Source: Alangreenwoodia sp964438605 (GTDB lineage: Bacteria > Bacillota > Clostridia > Peptostreptococcales > Anaerovoracaceae). From it: DNA of 64,000 nt. The notes under the pieces were generated by a model. It saw only the letters and a list, made by a program, of their open reading frames with translations, was not told the DNA's origin and made no database searches. The stretch covers positions 93,514 through 157,513 of the forward strand of contig CAYTKT010000001.1 of NCBI GenBank assembly GCA_964438605.1, written 5' to 3'. A program made the translations under genes and the position numbers. This document shows positions 60,639 through 64,000 of the stretch, in pieces (within the stretch, counting starts at the first letter, position 1; each line of letters starts with the position of its first letter).

Positions 60639-62375
60639 CTATTTTAACAGCCCGTACTTCTCCTTGACCGACAGAATCCGCCGGACGCTTTCGTCGATAC
60701 GCGCCTCACTGATCGTACCGTTTTCAACCGCCTGCATCATTGCATACGCGGCCTGCGGCATATTATACGGAGATAAAATCATATCGCAGCCCGCCTTCAC
60801 CGCATTTACAGCCGCCTCTGCGGAAGAATAATAAGCGGAAATCGCCTTCATCGACATGGAATCCGTCACTACAACGCCCTCAAATCCGAGCTCACCCCTG
60901 AGAATATCAGTGATCAGAATTTCAGACATGGTTGCCGGCACACTGTCCACGTTCGGCACAGTGACGTGAGCGCACATGACAAAATCGGCTCCGGCCTCAA
61001 TTCCCGCACGGAAAGGAATAAATTCCGCACTCCGCAGCTGATCGAGCGTTTTATAACTATAAGCAACGCTTGTATGGGAATCTTCAGCCGTATCTCCATG
61101 CCCCGGAAAATGCTTTAAAGTAGCGATAACACCGTTATCCTGCAGTCCCTTTACCACAGCAGCCACAAGCGCCGCGACCGTGTTCGGATCATCGCCGAAA
61201 GCCCGCGTGCCGATCACTGTATTCGCCGGATTCGTCCATATATCAGCAACAGGAGCATAATCCTGATTAAAGCCGAACTGACTGATATCTTTAGCCAGCG
61301 CAGCCCCGATTTCATAAGCCTTATCCGCCCCCTGATTCCGATAAGTGTACATCGGCGAAAACTTCGTCGTTCCCAGCTTGGACGCCACACGGGCCACTTT
61401 ACCGCCTTCTTCATCCACCGTAATGAACGGGGTAATCGCCGAATACGCTTTCGTATCCGAAATCATCTGAACAGTTTGCGATGCGGAAATCAAATTGGCA
61501 GTATTGTACAAAATTCCGCCTACTGGATATTGGGCAAGGGCATTTTCCATTGCCGCACCCACCTGAGTAACCGCACCGGAACCCGTCAGCTTTTCCGGTG
61601 AAACGACGAGCATCTGATACACCTTTTCATACAAACTCATTTGCGCCATCAGTTTATCCGTTTTAGAAAACTTTGGGATTTCTGGTATTTTAAATTCTGA
61701 TAACTGCTTTCCGTTGCACACCATATCGAGACGCATAATCGCAAAAGCCGCCTCCGCGCGGTCTGTATTCACGAAAGACAGAAAACTGCCATCCTGATAT
61801 CCCGAAAAAATACCGCAAGCCGCCACAAGATGCACATTTTCTTTTGCCCATCCGGAAATATCATTTTCATCCGTAAACGCAGCGGACGAAACAGCACTCC
61901 GTTCTGCCAGATCAACGCCTCTATAAGACGCATACCGTGCCAGAATCACCGACATCTGCTCATGATTTATCACAGTATCCGGCCGGAAACTCCCATCGGG
62001 ATAACCTGTCACCAACCCGTTTTTCACCGCCCAGCCGAGATAAGGCGTGTACCAGGTTTCCTGTGCCGTATCCGAAAAATCCGGTTTCGGATACGTACCG
62101 GCCTGATTTTTTTCCAGTCTTCCCAGCACTGTGATAAACATGGCCCGCGTCATAAAATCCTCCGGACTGAAAGTGTTTTCCGCCGTTCCTTGAAAATACC
62201 CGTTTTCAGCCGTGTATTCCACGGCATCCCTGTACCATGCATCTTCCGGCACATCATTAAAAACAGACGTCCTCGTAAGACCGTTCACAAGAACAGCGCA
62301 GACAGACAATATCAGAGCCAGTATCAGGATCAGACCCAGCATCATCGCCGGCCGCAGTTTTTTGATACCCTTCAT
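60639..62375 (-). CDS. SLH-anchored glycoside hydrolase family 3 beta-N-acetylhexosaminidase
   Basis: A 578-residue exported enzyme: N-terminal membrane/signal segment (about 8-32), three SLH repeats (about 35-220) and a GH3 NagZ-type catalytic domain (about 240-578). Motifs: FITVDEEGGKVARV, NQDYAPVADI, KHFPGHGDTAEDSH (general acid His of the NagZ Asp-His pair) and VVTDSMSM with the nucleophile Asp (about 505). Likely removes GlcNAc from muropeptides outside the cell, for wall recycling or growth. ATG 62375 with GAGAGG and AAGG upstream is preferred to 62420. Confidence 0.88.
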   Translation of the reverse strand: MKGIKKLRPAMMLGLILILALILSVCAVLVNGLTRTSVFNDVPEDAWYRDAVEYTAENGYFQGTAENTFSPEDFMTRAMFITVLGRLEKNQAGTYPKPDFSDTAQETWYTPYLGWAVKNGLVTGYPDGSFRPDTVINHEQMSVILARYASYRGVDLAERSAVSSAAFTDENDISGWAKENVHLVAACGIFSGYQDGSFLSFVNTDRAEAAFAIMRLDMVCNGKQLSEFKIPEIPKFSKTDKLMAQMSLYEKVYQMLVVSPEKLTGSGAVTQVGAAMENALAQYPVGGILYNTANLISASQTVQMISDTKAYSAITPFITVDEEGGKVARVASKLGTTKFSPMYTYRNQGADKAYEIGAALAKDISQFGFNQDYAPVADIWTNPANTVIGTRAFGDDPNTVAALVAAVVKGLQDNGVIATLKHFPGHGDTAEDSHTSVAYSYKTLDQLRSAEFIPFRAGIEAGADFVMCAHVTVPNVDSVPATMSEILITDILRGELGFEGVVVTDSMSMKAISAYYSSAEAAVNAVKAGCDMILSPYNMPQAAYAMMQAVENGTISEARIDESVRRILSVKEKYGLLK

Positions 62376-62462
62376 TTCCTTATACCTCTCATAAGCAATC
62401 TTTTCTGTAAAATCTCTCATCTGCTATGTAAAAGAACAACGAACATTCATTCCGCTGTTCTG

Positions 62463-64000
62463 CTATTCTTCATATTTCCGCACAAGACATTCCTTGCCGC
62501 AAAACGCCACGCCATATGCACAGACATCTTCGTAACCGCGCGTATGTGCGCCGTCCACGTATTTTTTTTCGCGAATCTGATTTAACGCCTCCGCACAGCC
62601 GTTTTTCAGATCCTTTTGCTCCTTCACTATCTTAAATTCAAAGACAAAATATCTCCCGCGAATCCTCGGAGGAACGAGCGCCAGATCCGGCCGGCCCGTT
62701 CCGAGTTCCAGGTTTGACTGAACCGTATAATTCCCCATATTCTGGTACATGCCCGCCAAAAAGCCGTGATAATACGCTTCCGGGCTGTCAAAATAGCTGA
62801 TCGTCCGCAGCAGAATGTTACAGAACTCATCTTCCATTTCGTCTGTATCGCCTGCCATCGTCGCCTCGTACAGCCGGTCAAGACCTCCGCCTGTGACCTG
62901 AAGATGAAACCAGTTTCTGATGTGATTCCGATAAATCGAACGCACCTCGCGGTTGGGAAGCGTCAATCTCAGGTAAATTTGATCCGGGTCTTCCCCTTTC
63001 TGTTCGTTTCCCATCCATTCCGATACTTTTTTTAAATATCCGGTAAAAAACAGGAAATTCCATAAGTTATTCTGAATGGTCTGTGGAGAGAGTTCTTCCA
63101 GTTCATCTTCTTTCCCGTCCCTGTTTTTGGCGTTTTTTATTTCCCCATACGTAATATCCTCGTGAACCGGTTTCTCAATCGTCCCACCAGCCAATAGAAT
63201 TTCCAGTTCCTCCCGTGCCGTGCTATCTGCTTCGCGAATCAAGTCGCGCACGATCTCGTTGGAACTCGTATTCGCCCAGTAAGGTCTGCCAAAGGCGTTT
63301 TTATTTGCTCGCAGGGCTTTCATGAAGTTGACAACGCTCCAGGGATTGTACACTTCGGAATTTCCAAACAGATAGCCGTCGTACCACCTGCGGATGTCGT
63401 CCATGCGCTCCTCCACACCGTAATACGCAGCCATCGCCTCTACCTCTTGGGGGGTGAAACCGAAATGTTCGCCATACGTTTCATTGAGAATCGAAACAAT
63501 CTCCAGGTTGTTCAGTCCGGTAAAGATGCTCTCCTTGCTGATGCGCAGACAGCCGGTAATCACGGCAAATTCCAGATGATCATTCGTCTTGAGCGCTGAT
63601 TCAAACAACGAACGGATGAAGTCGATCATTTCAGGATAAAATCCACGAAAATACGAATTTTCCAATGGAACATCGTATTCATCGATCAGGACGATACTTT
63701 TCTTGCCCGTCACTTTATAAAGGCAATCCGATAAAAATTGCAGTGCATCCGCATAATGTGAAACCTTTGCTTCCCAGTCTCTGATCTGAACAAAGAGTTT
63801 TTTTTCTGCCTCAGACAGTCTGTCGGAATTTAAAACAAATTCATGGCGCTGGAATTCCCTGGCGATTCCTTTGACCAGCATATCGTATGCTGTGGAAAAA
63901 TCCGCCTGTTTTGCCGATTTCAGCGTCAGCGAGATCACCGGATATTGCTGCATCTGTTTCGTATATTCTTCGCCAGCGTCCATGATTTTCAGACCGTTAA
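62463..64000 (-). CDS. AAA-ATPase-like / PD-(D/E)XK nuclease protein, 5' end outside window
   Basis: The frame continues past the right edge (NGLKI before the first ATG at 63983), so only the C-terminal about 510 residues are seen. They match the AAA-ATPase_like/PDDEXK_9 family common in Clostridia and Bacteroidetes: sensor/Walker B-like VLIDEYDVPLENSY, TGCLRISKESIFTGLNN, WYDGYLFGNSEVYNPWS, and a C-terminal PD-(D/E)XK-like site GRPDLALVPP...FVFEFKI. The Walker A is expected off window. Function is unknown; mobile-element or defence-associated roles have been suggested. AT-rich sequence with no other gene follows before the SLH-NagZ gene. Confidence 0.82.
   Translation of the reverse strand, partial: NGLKIMDAGEEYTKQMQQYPVISLTLKSAKQADFSTAYDMLVKGIAREFQRHEFVLNSDRLSEAEKKLFVQIRDWEAKVSHYADALQFLSDCLYKVTGKKSIVLIDEYDVPLENSYFRGFYPEMIDFIRSLFESALKTNDHLEFAVITGCLRISKESIFTGLNNLEIVSILNETYGEHFGFTPQEVEAMAAYYGVEERMDDIRRWYDGYLFGNSEVYNPWSVVNFMKALRANKNAFGRPYWANTSSNEIVRDLIREADSTAREELEILLAGGTIEKPVHEDITYGEIKNAKNRDGKEDELEELSPQTIQNNLWNFLFFTGYLKKVSEWMGNEQKGEDPDQIYLRLTLPNREVRSIYRNHIRNWFHLQVTGGGLDRLYEATMAGDTDEMEDEFCNILLRTISYFDSPEAYYHGFLAGMYQNMGNYTVQSNLELGTGRPDLALVPPRIRGRYFVFEFKIVKEQKDLKNGCAEALNQIREKKYVDGAHTRGYEDVCAYGVAFCGKECLVRKYEE

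Overview
The window looks like a chromosomal segment of a low-to-mid GC, spore-lineage anaerobic member of the Clostridia (Firmicutes/Bacillota). Evidence for this is the ylbH-ylbI-ylbJ-ylbM (rsmD-coaD-ylbJ-tmcAL) neighbourhood, the glmU-prs-pth-mfd block, a GerMN lipoprotein, S-layer-homology (SLH) proteins, a sortase-anchored NEAT protein, strong AGGAGG ribosome binding sites and sigma-A promoters, and oxygen-sensitive style flavin/iron-sulfur enzymes. Family Anaerovoracaceae or a relative is a guess only. I saw no rRNA, tRNA or CRISPR array.

Layout. 1-4.5 kb: translation and CoA housekeeping genes on the minus strand (tmcAL cut by the window edge, an N-terminally short ylbJ, a coiled-coil protein, coaD, rsmD). 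5-6.6 kb: a short-chain dehydrogenase and a six-helix membrane protein. 7.2-17 kb: accessory anaerobic metabolism, with a family I CoA-transferase on the plus strand, a decayed nitroreductase, a DUF1266-DUF2185 fusion, an operon of two FAD-binding dehydrogenases flanking an HdrD-like iron-sulfur protein behind a perfect consensus promoter, and a divergent HxlR regulator. 17-29.4 kb: conserved operon glmU-prs-pth-mfd-lipoprotein-DUF5662-dnaE. 29.5-29.8 kb: a relic of an ABC transporter whose intact copy lies at 47.8-50.6 kb.

29.9-47.1 kb is the most distinctive region: a directional (minus-strand) heme acquisition locus. It encodes a small secreted protein, a 1659-residue wall protein with two NEAT domains (both with YxxxY heme motifs) and an SPQTG sortase signal, two secreted Shp-like domains carrying a putative bis-methionine heme site (one SLH-anchored, one membrane-anchored), an IsdE-type heme-binding lipoprotein with FecCD/FecE-type permease and ATPase, a DUF454 membrane protein, a CydDC-like exporter-fold ABC pair, and two DtxR-type regulators, one of which has lost the metal ligands. 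Two near-identical promoter/leader regions carry DtxR-like palindromes, and a G11 (C11 on the plus strand) run sits just upstream of one ribosome binding site. Together the genes suggest capture of heme at the S-layer/wall, relay to IsdE, import, and iron-responsive control.

47.8-50.6 kb: a TrpXYZ-like ABC importer (plus strand). 51-55.3 kb: a disordered membrane protein, mutY, ahcY, and an Smr protein. 55.3-55.7 kb: an intergenic region packed with long hairpins and a right-end relic of an IS200/IS605-type element. 55.8-64 kb: GerMN lipoprotein, bioY with a BirA-type operator over its promoter, a C_GCAxxG_C_C protein with a long structured leader, two SLH-anchored enzymes (a transglutaminase-like protein and a GH3 beta-N-acetylhexosaminidase), and an AAA-ATPase-like/PD-(D/E)XK protein cut by the right edge. 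All identifications come from reading the sequence and from knowledge of protein families; no database search was run.
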